Source of the DNA: a virus
IMG/VR virus record: IMGVR_UViG_3300009168_000058
Coordinates: 1 to 46,505 of that record
DNA: 46,505 bases
Reading direction: 5' to 3' (one strand)
Shown here: positions 12,837 through 21,809 of the stretch, one piece after another
How positions within the stretch are numbered: position 1 is the first letter of the stretch
Layout: every line of letters starts with the position of its first letter
Position numbers and translations under genes: made by a program
Notes under the pieces: model-generated
What the model was told of the DNA's origin: nothing
What the model saw: only the letters and a program-made list of their open reading frames with translations
The model's database searches: none

Positions 12837-12923
12837 AGAGATATGTGTAATAGATATATTCCCGTTTCAAATACTAGACTTCCTATCCCAGTTCCTTTAA
12901 AAATATATAAAACACATATCTCT
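12837..12923. repeat. Long-loop inverted repeat (12-bp perfect arms)
   Basis: AGAGATATGTGT (12837-12848) and ACACATATCTCT (12912-12923) enclose 63 nt. The loop contains CCCGTTTCAAATACTAGAC on the + strand, which on the - strand ends in TTTGAAAC, vaguely like a CRISPR repeat handle. The arrangement (repeat-like core inside complementary arms) recalls units 1 and 3 of the small RNA at 8784, but the core matches no repeat that I know. Confidence 0.4.
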
Positions 12924-12934
12924 AATTAAAATAT

Positions 12935-13090
12935 ATGAGCATATTTTTAAATTGTGATAAATGTAAAAAGACAAGCAAAGCATGGACAATTATATGTCCT
13001 TTTTGTTTGCAGTCTAAAATTATAGATATAGATCAGGAATTAAAAAAGAATAAACAAAAATTAACAATAGATATAAACTGCAAAAATTAA
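12935..13090 (+). CDS. Small zinc-ribbon protein, 51 residues
   Basis: ATG 12935. CDKC at residues 7-10 and CPFC at 21-24 form a clear two-knuckle zinc ribbon; the rest is a charged helix. The ribosome site is poor, so expression may be low or coupled to the hairpin upstream. Similar small ribbons (3855, 3983) occur in the early region. Function unknown. Confidence 0.5.
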   Translation: MSIFLNCDKCKKTSKAWTIICPFCLQSKIIDIDQELKKNKQKLTIDINCKN

Positions 13091-13100
13091 AATTTTAAAA

Positions 13101-13143
13101 TTAATTACATGTGAACATATCCTAAATATTTACATGTAATTAA
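13101..13143. terminator. AT-rich inverted repeat, terminator-like
   Basis: TTAATTACATGT and ACATGTAATTAA are perfectly complementary (12 bp) around a 19-nt loop. It may end the transcript of the zinc-ribbon gene. The rest, 13144-13327, is AT-rich leader for the recombinase gene with no other element that I can support. Confidence 0.45.
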
Positions 13144-13327
13144 TTAATGATTACAACTTATTTTTTTACAGTTTATTAAGTAGCTATTATAGAGAATAGA
13201 GACAGTTTATATTGTTGTTATATATATATTTTACTAGAGCGTATTTACAAATAAATAAGTAATATAAGTTAATAATTATAAATAAATGTAACTGATGACC
13301 TTTTTTTATTTTGGAGGATTTTATTGA

Positions 13328-13864
13328 ATGATATGTTTTCCGATTATGCATAAACAGACAATTAAAAAAGTAATAAGATTATCATACAAAGTAGATACTA
13401 AATATGGAGTTATGGCAGAGCTTATGTTTAGCTGTGGATATAGAATGTGTGATGTCATAGATTTGAAAAAAATGCACATTTGTAATGGTTCAGTCGTGAC
13501 TCTTTTTTTTGAAGAGAAAAAAACTAAAGCAAAAAGGTGTTTCAATCACGCTGATATGCCGCAATCCGCAATTGAGTATATCTTAGGACTAGGGTCACGA
13601 GACTACTTATTTCCAAGAAGTTTGTATAGTAAAAAAGGTAAATTATATCATATATCAGCAAGTAGAGTAAAACAGGTATTTAGGGAAATATTTTCTAGTA
13701 TACCAAAACTACGCGGAGCATATGGAACGCATATATTTAGAAAAACATTTGCATATAATGAATTTAAAAAAGGTGATATATACAGAGTTAAGAGGAAATT
13801 AGGACATAAAAATATAAATTCAACAATAAAATATTTACCAGAGGAAATATTTATGAATGAGTGA
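13328..13864 (+). CDS. Core-only tyrosine recombinase, 178 residues
   Basis: ATG 13328 after TTGGAGGA (13311-13318). It holds the catalytic set of the phage-integrase/Xer family: the first Arg in CGYRMCDVIDLK, HIFR (H-x-x-R), the LGHKNINSTIKYL end with His and the nucleophilic Tyr. The N-terminal DNA-binding domains are absent (about 180 residues instead of 300-400). The gene overlaps TerS by 8 bp, so it belongs to the packaging operon. It may help late-gene control, concatemer or dimer processing, or be a shortened integrase; the large serine integrase at 43435 is the better candidate for lysogeny. Confidence 0.75.
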   Translation: MICFPIMHKQTIKKVIRLSYKVDTKYGVMAELMFSCGYRMCDVIDLKKMHICNGSVVTLFFEEKKTKAKRCFNHADMPQSAIEYILGLGSRDYLFPRSLYSKKGKLYHISASRVKQVFREIFSSIPKLRGAYGTHIFRKTFAYNEFKKGDIYRVKRKLGHKNINSTIKYLPEEIFMNE

Positions 13865-14345
13865 TTACATGAGATATGGGCAGAAATATAAAAAAAAATA
13901 TGACAATATAATGTTTGAACTAAAATTAAAAAATGTAAGTAATCAAATTATTTGGGAGACAATAGGAGTATCCAAGAATACTTTTTATACATGGTTAAAT
14001 AAATATAAAAGCTTTAGAGATTTATATAACAAAGCATTAAATGCCAAAACAGATGCAAAAAAGGCACTTATTAAAAAAGCAACAGGATTTAAAGAAAAAA
14101 TTGAAAAGATAACACATACAGGGAAGATTGTTGAATATGAGGAATATTATCCACCAGATACTCAAGCGATAAGGTATCTTCTAAGAAATATAAGTGATTT
14201 TGATAAAGAGCTTGAACATAAAATAAAAATCGAAAATGATAAAGCAGAAATAGATAAAATAAACAAAGTTATAGAAAATTATCAGGATGAGGTAATTGAT
14301 ATTATAAAAGATTTTTATGAAACTAAAATCAAAAACAATAGATAG
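13857..14345 (+). CDS. terS: Terminase small subunit, 162 residues
   Basis: The N-terminus has a homeodomain-like HTH (VSNQIIWETIGVSKNTFYTWLNKYKSFRDLYNKAL), followed by a helical, oligomerising centre and the YPPDTQAIRYLLRN motif common in Firmicute TerS proteins. It would recognise the packaging site and hand DNA to TerL. It overlaps both neighbours (recombinase upstream by 8 bp, TerL by 29 bp), typical of translational coupling. Confidence 0.82.
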   Translation: MSDYMRYGQKYKKKYDNIMFELKLKNVSNQIIWETIGVSKNTFYTWLNKYKSFRDLYNKALNAKTDAKKALIKKATGFKEKIEKITHTGKIVEYEEYYPPDTQAIRYLLRNISDFDKELEHKIKIENDKAEIDKINKVIENYQDEVIDIIKDFYETKIKNNR

Positions 14346-16050
14346 AATAAATAATACATATAAATATGTAAGGGCAAATGTTGAAGAAAATACAAAAATA
14401 GCAGAAACAAAATTATCTGACATAGATTTTATGTCAAGATATATATGGATTATAAATAAAGATAAGATAAGACAAACACTAAAATTAAACAAGACTCAAT
14501 TAGCAATTGAGGATAAGATAAATGAGCTAAAAAATGGAGGAACACCGCCAAGGATAGTAATTTTAAAAGCAAGGCAAGAAGGTGTAACTACATACTTTCA
14601 AGGTAAAATGATGGCTGATAGCAGTCAGAATCAGGATAGAAATAGCTTGATTGTTGCGCATGAGCAGGACTCAACAAATGCAATATTTGCAAAGTCTAAA
14701 TTTATGTATGAGAATCTTAATGATAATGTTAAGCCATTGCAAAGAGCTTCAAATGCAAGGGAACTTATTTTTAATACACCTCGAAACTATCAAGGTAATG
14801 AAAAAGGCTTAAATAGCAAGATTGTAGTAAAAATAGCAGGAAAAGAAAGCATAGGGCGTGGAGATACTTACAGTTATGTTCATATGTCAGAGTATGCATT
14901 TTGGAAAGGTAGTAATGACAATAGCCCATCCAACCAATTGACTGCAATTATGCAAGCAGTTCCCGAAAATATTAATACAATTGCAATAATAGAGAGTACA
15001 GCAAAGGGATATAACGATTTTAAAGATGTTTGGGATAAGGCAGTAGCTGGAGAGAACGGCTGGACTCCCTTGTTTTTTCCATGGTTTTTTATGGATGAAT
15101 ATTCAAAGGAATTTTCGTCAGAAGAAAAGAAAAGCTTTATACTATCCATGGACGAATACGAGAAAGATATAAAAGACAGGTTTAATCTTACTTTAGAACA
15201 ATTGAATTGGTATAGATATACTAAAAAAGTAAAGTGTAATAATAATCCTGACAAAATGAAGCAGGAAAATCCATCATTTCCAGAGGAAGCCTTTATATTC
15301 AGCGGAAAACCAGTATTTAACACAAACAAAGTTATGGCTAGAATAAATGTATTATTAAAGCAATATAAATTATTGTGGCAAGGCAAATTTGAATATACAT
15401 GGAATGATGAAGAAAACAAAGATTATATTATAGATAGCAGCATTAAGTTTGTCGCCAAAATAAATAGAAATGTTGAAGGTGAAAAGCTTGAAAATATAGT
15501 TATATATGAAGAACCAAAAAAAGGCTATCCATATTGCATAGGAGCAGACACAAAGGGCGAAGGTAAAGACTATTACACTGCTACAGTAATAGATAATATA
15601 TCCAAAAAACAAGTAGCAGTAATGAGGATGAAAATAAACAATAGTAAACCTTTTACACATCAACTTTATTGCCTTGGAAAGTACTATAACGACGCTTTAA
15701 TTGCAATTGAGATAAACTTTAATACCGCTCCTGTCGAAGAATTAGAAAGACTTAAATACTTCAAGATGTATCAAAGGGAAAAATATGACGATTTCACAGG
15801 CAGATATGAGAAAAAATATGGCTGGAAAACAGATGGAACTACAAGACCATTAATAATAGACAAAGAAATTGACCTGATTGAAAGCAATATTGACAAAATA
15901 GTACATATAGACACGCTCAGAGAAATGCTTACATTTGTAGAGGATGACAACGGCAGGCCCGACGCAATGAGCGGCAAGCATGATGATTTATTGTTCTCTG
16001 ACATGATTGCAAGGGAAACAAGCAGACAACAAATTACTTATATAGGATGA
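14317..16050 (+). CDS. terL: Terminase large subunit, 577 residues
   Basis: The ATPase has the atypical Walker A ILKARQEGVT (near residues 82-91), typical of T4/P22-type headful terminases, and Walker B TIAIIESTAKG (about 225). The nuclease domain shows IGADTKGEGKDYYTATVID and the late acidic motif GRPDAMSGKHDD. It pumps DNA into the prohead through the portal. The start overlaps TerS. A headful motor would yield circularly permuted DNA, which fits assembly of this genome as a circle. Confidence 0.93.
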   Translation: MKLKSKTIDRINNTYKYVRANVEENTKIAETKLSDIDFMSRYIWIINKDKIRQTLKLNKTQLAIEDKINELKNGGTPPRIVILKARQEGVTTYFQGKMMADSSQNQDRNSLIVAHEQDSTNAIFAKSKFMYENLNDNVKPLQRASNARELIFNTPRNYQGNEKGLNSKIVVKIAGKESIGRGDTYSYVHMSEYAFWKGSNDNSPSNQLTAIMQAVPENINTIAIIESTAKGYNDFKDVWDKAVAGENGWTPLFFPWFFMDEYSKEFSSEEKKSFILSMDEYEKDIKDRFNLTLEQLNWYRYTKKVKCNNNPDKMKQENPSFPEEAFIFSGKPVFNTNKVMARINVLLKQYKLLWQGKFEYTWNDEENKDYIIDSSIKFVAKINRNVEGEKLENIVIYEEPKKGYPYCIGADTKGEGKDYYTATVIDNISKKQVAVMRMKINNSKPFTHQLYCLGKYYNDALIAIEINFNTAPVEELERLKYFKMYQREKYDDFTGRYEKKYGWKTDGTTRPLIIDKEIDLIESNIDKIVHIDTLREMLTFVEDDNGRPDAMSGKHDDLLFSDMIARETSRQQITYIG

Positions 16051-16054
16051 TTAT

Positions 16055-16288
16055 ATGAAAGTAACAATAATAATAGAGAAAAACGGCAGCATAAACGACG
16101 CTACTATAAATATAGACAATATAAGTGAGCTAGATATTGCACTAGAGTACTTAAAAAGCAAGGCAGAAACTTTTATTTTCCAAACCAAAGAAAAACAAAA
16201 AGAGATCCAAGGCAAAATTAATCAAGAAGAAATTAACAAAATGTTTTACGAAGAAGTAACTAAGTATACGGAGGATTACAATGATTAA
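16055..16288 (+). CDS. Small acidic helical protein, 77 residues
   Basis: ATG 16055 right after the TerL stop. Short beta start (KVTIIIEKNGSINDATINIDNISELDIALEYL) followed by charged helix. It overlaps the next gene by 8 bp. Between TerL and portal; perhaps a packaging accessory. No family recognised. Confidence 0.55.
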   Translation: MKVTIIIEKNGSINDATINIDNISELDIALEYLKSKAETFIFQTKEKQKEIQGKINQEEINKMFYEEVTKYTEDYND

Positions 16289-16658
16289 ATATCTCAAAAT
16301 AATGCAGGCAATAAATAACAGAGTTAAACAAGTTAAAGATGATACCATAAGGGTTGAAGAAATAGAAGAAATTAGAAATATAATTACTGATATCTTGCTT
16401 GGTGAGTATGAAAATAAATTACCTGATACTAAAAAACCAATCGAAAATACAGTATATGTAAAACAACTTAAATGGGGAGGACTAAATGAAGATGTAAAAT
16501 ATAATGGATATAGTAAAGTGTTTTACATAGAGTCGGAAAAATACGGATATGTGCAGAGTGAAAACTTAGAAGACGCAATAAATCGATTCAAAATATTAGT
16601 TCGACAGAAGCAAATAGAAATACTTGACGAAAATGAAGAAAATACAAGCTTAGCATAA
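16281..16658 (+). CDS. Unknown protein, 125 residues, between terminase and portal
   Basis: ATG 16281 overlaps the previous gene; ribosome site GGAGG at 16270-16274. The sequence is helical and acidic with ENTVYVKQLKWGGLNEDVKYNGYSKVFYIESEKYGYVQSENLEDAI, which looks like a small alpha-beta domain. It closes this sub-operon with a terminator-like hairpin. No family recognised. Confidence 0.55.
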   Translation: MIKYLKIMQAINNRVKQVKDDTIRVEEIEEIRNIITDILLGEYENKLPDTKKPIENTVYVKQLKWGGLNEDVKYNGYSKVFYIESEKYGYVQSENLEDAINRFKILVRQKQIEILDENEENTSLA

Positions 16659-16680
16659 GCCTGATGGGCTTTTTATTTTT
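16657..16680 (+). terminator. Short hairpin with T-run before portal gene
   Basis: AAGCC-TGAT-GGGCTT followed by TTTATTTTT. Probably a partial terminator that lowers read-through into the portal gene. Confidence 0.7.
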
Positions 16681-16698
16681 GCATAAAAGAGGTATAAA

Positions 16699-19047
16699 AT
16701 GTCTGAAAAATTAATCGATAATGATTTTAAAAAGTTAATCAAACCTGAATCAGAGCAGCAAAAAAATATAAATGAATATACAGAAGCACAAAGAAAATTA
16801 TTATTTCTTATAGAAGATTGTCAAGAGAGAGCAGAGACAGGAAGAACTAGCACAACGGACGATTATGGAAGAACGTTGAGCGTTGGACTTGAAACACAAT
16901 GGCAGGATGAACACAAGATGTATAAAGGCGACCATTGGAATACGAGCCATGTAAATCGTTCTGTTACAACAATGAAAAAACGTCAAAACTCTGTAGACAA
17001 CTTTGTCTTTAATACTATAGAAAATGTAGTAAGCAATATTGCAGCAAATACGCCCGACGCAAAAATTGAATCGATAGACGATAACGAAATAGACAATCAG
17101 CAAGATATGCAGCAGCCAGAACAACAAGCTATGCAGTTGCAGCAGCAAGACATGGCAGAAGTAAAGCCTATTATACCAAATATGACAAGAACAGAAGTAA
17201 GCAAAAGACTTACTTTTATGTCGAAATTTAACGATAAAAGAAATAAGTTTAAGGCAAAGTGGAAAAGAATTGTAGGAGAATTTATAAAGCATGGCCCAGC
17301 AATTGCGGCCGTAATCTGGGATAATGATTGGATTGGCGGGAGAGGCCCGGAGCGTTGGATTGGTGATATTAAAATTGTAGTTGTAAAAAAAGAGGAATTT
17401 TACCCAGACCCTGCAATAGTTGACCTTGGAGAACGACTGCAAGAATGCAGTTTTATAAATAGAAAGTTTAGGAAGAAATTAAGCTATATTAAAAATAGAT
17501 GGAAAGATGGAAAGTTTGTAGCTGAAGAAGATAATGAGAGGGATATATACCAAGACGAAGGACAGAGCCACGAGCAAACCTGGCTTGTGGAGCACTGGCA
17601 TAGAGGAAAACCAAAATTTATGCCAGCAAATAGAAGAAATGAACTTTTAGAACTTTCCGAAAAATACAAAGATATCGACGAATATAAAAGTCAAGAATAT
17701 GCAGATATGGCAGAGGGAAAACTAGATGGAATACATCTAGCATATGCAGCGAATGGAATATTTTTGGAATATATTCCATATATCTATGATCATGGGAGAT
17801 ATCCATTTGTATTTAAATGTCGATATTATGACCAAGATAACCAGATGGGATTTGGTGAGATTAAAAATATAACAATCCCTCAAATTCTACACAACAAAGC
17901 GGACGAGCTTGAGATGGACGCATTTAGCAGACAAGGACTAGGACAAGAGTTTTATCAAAAAGGCTCGTTGAGTCCTACCCAAAAAAGAGCTATCTTAGAC
18001 AACTCTAGCAAAGGCGGCATGATGTTCGAGGTAGACAATATTAACCAAATTTTACCTCGTCAAAATGTAACAAGCCCAGCAAGCTTGGTTAATTATAAAG
18101 AACATAAACAGAGGATGATAGAGACAATAAGCTCTGTAACTCCTATACAACAAGGAATGTCGCCAAGTGCAAACATGCCATACAAGGCTATTGCAGAACT
18201 TGGAGCTAGAACAGATATAAGAACAAAATCAGCAAGTGATATTTTAGAAGATTTCCTAGTAGAAGTAAATGAGTTGAGAATTGAACTTTTTGCACAATTC
18301 TATACCCATGATAGATGGTATAGAGTAAAATCCGAAGATGGAAAAATGAATACTGGCAATTTTAATAATACAATGATGATGTTTGCATGGGAGCGAGACG
18401 GCAAAAGTGAAATATTTGTCCCTGAATTCGAAGTAAATGTTAAAATCATGGATGAAAAGCCGACTGATAGAAATTACTGGACTACAACAGCTTTTGAGCT
18501 ACAAAATAGACAAATATTTTTGCCGGAACATGTGTTGTATACTCTAGAAGAGGGTAAAATACCGCCTTTAGAAAAAGTTTTGGAAGATATAAAGGCACAG
18601 CAGCAGGCAATGCAAGAGGCAAATATGCAAAAAATGCAGTTAGAAGCCCAGCAAATACAGCACAAAATGAAAATGGAAGAAGAAAAATTAAACTTAGAAA
18701 AGATGAAAATAATACAAGATGGACAGCAAAAGCAAGTTGAAAATACATTTAGGCAGCAAGATACAGATTTGAATAAACAAAACATGCAGGAATCAAATAA
18801 AATGAAACAACAAGAAATGCAAATGAATCAAGGGCAACAGCAAGAAGAAACAAAGGATTATGATGGTTTTATGCAACAGCTTGAGCAAGACTTTCCAGAA
18901 TTTATCCAAATGCTCGGTCAAATTCCCGAAGAGCAACAAAGTGAAATTTTAGAATCTTTGATGAATTTGAATCCTGAAGAATTAGAGCAAACATTATTAA
19001 TTTTAAGTCAAACATTACAGACATTAAAAAACAAAGGAGAAAGTTAA
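16699..19047 (+). CDS. P22-type portal protein, 782 residues
   Basis: Long portal with the P22-like order: N-terminal helices and a GDHWN segment (MYKGDHWNTSHVNRSVTTMKKRQNSVD in outline), the wing/stem region (WKRIVGEFIKHGPAIAAVIWDND; EEFYPDPAI), then helices after QMGFGEIKNITIPQ, and a Q-rich coiled-coil C-terminus (about residues 630-782) that would form the barrel above the ring. Length fits P22 gp1 (725) plus a longer barrel. It forms the dodecameric DNA gate and supports the assignment to podovirus-like morphology. The codons for the glutamine tail are biased to CAG/CAA repeats. Confidence 0.85.
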   Translation: MSEKLIDNDFKKLIKPESEQQKNINEYTEAQRKLLFLIEDCQERAETGRTSTTDDYGRTLSVGLETQWQDEHKMYKGDHWNTSHVNRSVTTMKKRQNSVDNFVFNTIENVVSNIAANTPDAKIESIDDNEIDNQQDMQQPEQQAMQLQQQDMAEVKPIIPNMTRTEVSKRLTFMSKFNDKRNKFKAKWKRIVGEFIKHGPAIAAVIWDNDWIGGRGPERWIGDIKIVVVKKEEFYPDPAIVDLGERLQECSFINRKFRKKLSYIKNRWKDGKFVAEEDNERDIYQDEGQSHEQTWLVEHWHRGKPKFMPANRRNELLELSEKYKDIDEYKSQEYADMAEGKLDGIHLAYAANGIFLEYIPYIYDHGRYPFVFKCRYYDQDNQMGFGEIKNITIPQILHNKADELEMDAFSRQGLGQEFYQKGSLSPTQKRAILDNSSKGGMMFEVDNINQILPRQNVTSPASLVNYKEHKQRMIETISSVTPIQQGMSPSANMPYKAIAELGARTDIRTKSASDILEDFLVEVNELRIELFAQFYTHDRWYRVKSEDGKMNTGNFNNTMMMFAWERDGKSEIFVPEFEVNVKIMDEKPTDRNYWTTTAFELQNRQIFLPEHVLYTLEEGKIPPLEKVLEDIKAQQQAMQEANMQKMQLEAQQIQHKMKMEEEKLNLEKMKIIQDGQQKQVENTFRQQDTDLNKQNMQESNKMKQQEMQMNQGQQQEETKDYDGFMQQLEQDFPEFIQMLGQIPEEQQSEILESLMNLNPEELEQTLLILSQTLQTLKNKGES

Positions 19048-19051
19048 GAAA

Positions 19052-19225
19052 ATGTACAAAGTTAAAGATGAAATAGAAAGACACAAAGGATTAGAAGATA
19101 ACATAAACATAAGAATTGAAGAGATAAATAAACAAATAGAATCACTAAAGCAAGAAAAAAATAGCTTGCAAGATGAATCAAAACAGATAGCTAGAGTTAA
19201 GAAGGCACTTGAAGCCTTGCAATAA
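19052..19225 (+). CDS. Small coiled-coil protein, 57 residues
   Basis: ATG 19052 after AAAGGAGAAAG. Entirely heptad-like (IEEINKQIESLKQEKNSLQDESKQIARVKKALEAL). It lies between portal and scaffold, so it may aid head assembly or bind the portal barrel. A similar small coiled-coil protein occurs at 23634. Terminator hairpin follows. Confidence 0.6.
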   Translation: MYKVKDEIERHKGLEDNINIRIEEINKQIESLKQEKNSLQDESKQIARVKKALEALQ

Positions 19226-19232
19226 ATTTACA

Positions 19233-19255
19233 ACACTCACAAGAGTGTATTTTTA
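19233..19255 (+). terminator. Short terminator before scaffold gene
   Basis: ACACTC-ACAA-GAGTGT followed by ATTTTTAT; a small stem probably giving partial termination. Confidence 0.65.
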
Positions 19256-19291
19256 TGCCTAAACCAAGGCAGAACGAAAGGAATTGATACT

Positions 19292-20086
19292 ATGGATACA
19301 CCAATCCAAGATAATATCGAAGATGTAGAAACAAATGATATTGATACAGAGCTAGAAGATGAATTTTCCAACTTTGAATTGATTGAAGATGAACAGCAAG
19401 AAGAAGAAGAAAAATCAACAGAGGAAGAAAGTCAAGAAGAAGAATTTGACGAAATTGATTACAACAAAGAAAAAATAAAGATACCTGTTAAGGATCGTAA
19501 GGTATATTTACAAAAAGGATATAACTACGATAAAAAGGCGGCTCAAGCCGATGAATTATCAAGAAAGTTGATTGAGATAGAAAAAGTAACAGGTATGACA
19601 TATGAACAGATACTTGAGCAACAAAAGGAACAGGCCCTAAACCAAGAGGCTGAAAAGTTACAGGAAAAATATGGCATAGATGAAGACCTTGCGCTAGAAA
19701 TGGCAAGGCAAAGAAAAGACCTTGAGGAAATTAAGGCAGAGAAGGCAATATTAAAGCTAAATGAACAAAATAAGCAAGAAATTGATAGCTGGAAAAGTAA
19801 AGAAAATCCGGCTATTTTTAATGCTATCGAAAAACAAGCATATGAAGTTATGCAAGTAAACAATGTAAGTTTTGACATAGCATATAGACACGTTCGCGGT
19901 GGAATGACATACGACGAGCTGTCTAATATTGCAAACAAAAACGTTAAACAATCTGTTATTGCGGACGTGCAAGATAATTTAAGAAGAGGAAAAAGTGTAA
20001 TTACAAATGCAGACTCAAATAAAGCTGATGAAAAAACTGCAAAATCTAGTTTTGTCAAGGCTTTTAATAAGTTTGCAGGAATCTAA
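19292..20086 (+). CDS. Scaffolding protein, 264 residues
   Basis: ATG 19292 after GAAAGGAA. Residues 1-60 are extremely acidic (EDEQQEEEEKSTEEESQEEEF in part), followed by a helical, charged body and a basic C-terminal tail (KTAKSSFVKAFNKFAGI), the usual layout of phage scaffolds whose basic end binds the capsid protein. The position between portal and capsid genes is standard. No protease gene is seen, so the scaffold is probably released rather than cleaved. Confidence 0.8.
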   Translation: MDTPIQDNIEDVETNDIDTELEDEFSNFELIEDEQQEEEEKSTEEESQEEEFDEIDYNKEKIKIPVKDRKVYLQKGYNYDKKAAQADELSRKLIEIEKVTGMTYEQILEQQKEQALNQEAEKLQEKYGIDEDLALEMARQRKDLEEIKAEKAILKLNEQNKQEIDSWKSKENPAIFNAIEKQAYEVMQVNNVSFDIAYRHVRGGMTYDELSNIANKNVKQSVIADVQDNLRRGKSVITNADSNKADEKTAKSSFVKAFNKFAGI

Positions 20087-20113
20087 AATTTAAAAATAAG
20101 GAAGTGAATATAA

Positions 20114-20797
20114 ATGGGATTTAGTCCAGCATGGCAAAAGGGCGGAGTAGGAAGCCCAAACCCAAACGTTTATCAAATAGCTAGTGCCACAGCTATCGAA
20201 AAAGGCGAAATGGTAAAACTTTCGGCCGGGTTGGTCGTTGCTATTGGTGATGTTGACCAAGATGACCCACACTTGGGCGTTGCTGCAGAAAATCACGACG
20301 GTGCAACAGCTGATGGAAGACAAACAGGGACAGAAATACTAATATATGATGACCCTAACACAGTGTTTAAAATTAAACCTAGAGACCCACTTACAGCCAC
20401 AGGAGGTAGCACTACTACATTTGTAGATAGTTCAGTATTGCCAGAAACAGCAGATATTTTTAATGGTGGTGCTTTGATTTTAGTTAGCGTAGCGGCTAAC
20501 AGTGCATTAAACGGCAAAAAGGTTAATATATCTGATTTTGACGGCGCAAATGGAACTTTTACACTTAGCGAAACTTTGTCAGATGCAATTGCGGCTGGCG
20601 ACACAGCATATCTAATACCGGGCAAGCGTTGCAAAGGTCATTATGCGTGGAATCTAACAGCTGATGGGACAGACATAGATTTTGACAATACAGCAGCTGG
20701 AGAAGCAATATACGTAGAAGATGTAGACGTAGACAATGGTTTACTTTATGTAAGTTTTAGATTACACCAGAGAGGCAATCATCCGGCAGCACTATAA
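20114..20797 (+). CDS. Head decoration-type protein, 227 residues
   Basis: ATG 20114 after AAGGAAGTG. Beta- and alanine-rich with IASATAIEKGEMVKLSAGLV, PHLGVAAENHD and IKPRDPLTATGG, a pattern of small capsid cement or decoration proteins placed right before the major capsid gene. GC content is higher than in the early genes, as for other structural genes here. A second capsid-like role cannot be excluded. Confidence 0.68.
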   Translation: MGFSPAWQKGGVGSPNPNVYQIASATAIEKGEMVKLSAGLVVAIGDVDQDDPHLGVAAENHDGATADGRQTGTEILIYDDPNTVFKIKPRDPLTATGGSTTTFVDSSVLPETADIFNGGALILVSVAANSALNGKKVNISDFDGANGTFTLSETLSDAIAAGDTAYLIPGKRCKGHYAWNLTADGTDIDFDNTAAGEAIYVEDVDVDNGLLYVSFRLHQRGNHPAAL

Positions 20798-20826
20798 TTT
20801 AGGATAAAAGAGAGGTGAAAATATAA

Positions 20827-21735
20827 ATGAGTATATTAATAGCGAATTTTGTTGAACTAGAGGGAAGCATACAAAAGCTTTATGATAGATTCGACAAACA
20901 ACAAACAAAGTATTTGCCAATGTTTTTTAATGAAGAGATGACAGATAGAAATGTTGATGAGCATTTGGGTGTTGGAAGTATCGGAGAAATGGAAGCGTGG
21001 GCCGGTCAGGTAGCATATGAAGATTTTGACAAAGGTTATAAGACTACTTACAGACAAGGTAAGTTTTCTAAAGGTATACCTGTTGAAGAAGCCCTAATAC
21101 TTTTCAAAAATTTCTCTGAAATAAAAAAGAGGGTTAATAGATTGGCAATTTCTTCAGCCAAAACTTTTAATATAAAAAGTGCTTACTATTTTAACAATGC
21201 ATGGAATGCAGCAGTAAATGGTGGGAACGGGGAAGGGTTAAGCCTTGCAAATGCAAGTCACAGAATTTGCCCGGGCGATTCAGCTGGAGCACAAAGCAAC
21301 ACGTTTGCATTAGAAATGAATGTTGATAATATAGAAACAATGAGAAATGCAGGCAAAAAGTTTAAAGATGACAAAGGTCACATAATGAATATAAATCTTG
21401 ATACTATTGTGTGTGGCATTGACTGGGAAAAGACAGCTAAACAAATTTGCGGAAGCGACAAAGAGCCTTATGTCGCTGATAATCAAATAAATATATATAA
21501 ATCCGAATTAAAATACATTATTAATCCTTACGTCGATGGGAAAACATGGGGAATGGTAAATCAACAACTTATGAAGGGCGGAGATGGATTAAATTGGAAG
21601 TGGGCAAGAAAACCGGGCAGTCCTGAGTATGTGCAAGACTTTGATACAGAAGTTGGAAAGTATAAAATAACTGGTTGGTGGTCGCACGGATGGGATACAT
21701 GGTATTGGGTAGCCATGTCAACCGGAATAGAATAA
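20827..21735 (+). CDS. Major capsid protein, 302 residues
   Basis: ATG 20827 after AGAGAGGTG. Length and order fit an HK97-fold capsid: N-terminal arm (VELEGSIQKLYDRFDKQQ), E-loop like region (YKTTYRQGKFSKGIPVEEALI), spine helix and a C-terminal P-domain with WWSHGWDTWYWVAMS. It follows scaffold and decoration genes and is followed by a strong terminator, so it is probably the most expressed gene. The exact family was not identified from motifs alone. Confidence 0.8.
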   Translation: MSILIANFVELEGSIQKLYDRFDKQQTKYLPMFFNEEMTDRNVDEHLGVGSIGEMEAWAGQVAYEDFDKGYKTTYRQGKFSKGIPVEEALILFKNFSEIKKRVNRLAISSAKTFNIKSAYYFNNAWNAAVNGGNGEGLSLANASHRICPGDSAGAQSNTFALEMNVDNIETMRNAGKKFKDDKGHIMNINLDTIVCGIDWEKTAKQICGSDKEPYVADNQINIYKSELKYIINPYVDGKTWGMVNQQLMKGGDGLNWKWARKPGSPEYVQDFDTEVGKYKITGWWSHGWDTWYWVAMSTGIE

Positions 21736-21745
21736 GTAAATTTAC

Positions 21746-21776
21746 ATTGGCGTGCTGACTAGCTAGGCACGCCAAT
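21746..21776 (+). terminator. Terminator after capsid gene
   Basis: ATTGGCGTGC and GCACGCCAAT form a 10-bp perfect GC-containing stem, 11-nt loop, followed by AATTAGC. The T-run is weak; it may stabilise the capsid mRNA rather than end it fully. Confidence 0.72.
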
Positions 21777-21809
21777 TAATTAGCTAAGAAAGCAGGTGTA
21801 AATAGTAAT

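Noticed and set aside
12837-12923. A fourth CRISPR-repeat mimic on the reverse strand
   Set aside because: Only the end TTTGAAAC and clamp layout are similar; the rest matches no repeat family I know, so it is kept only as a weak observation.
16801-18785. Reverse frames over the portal gene
   Set aside because: Cys/Phe/Leu-rich antisense of glutamine-rich coding; no ribosome sites, no neighbours on that strand.
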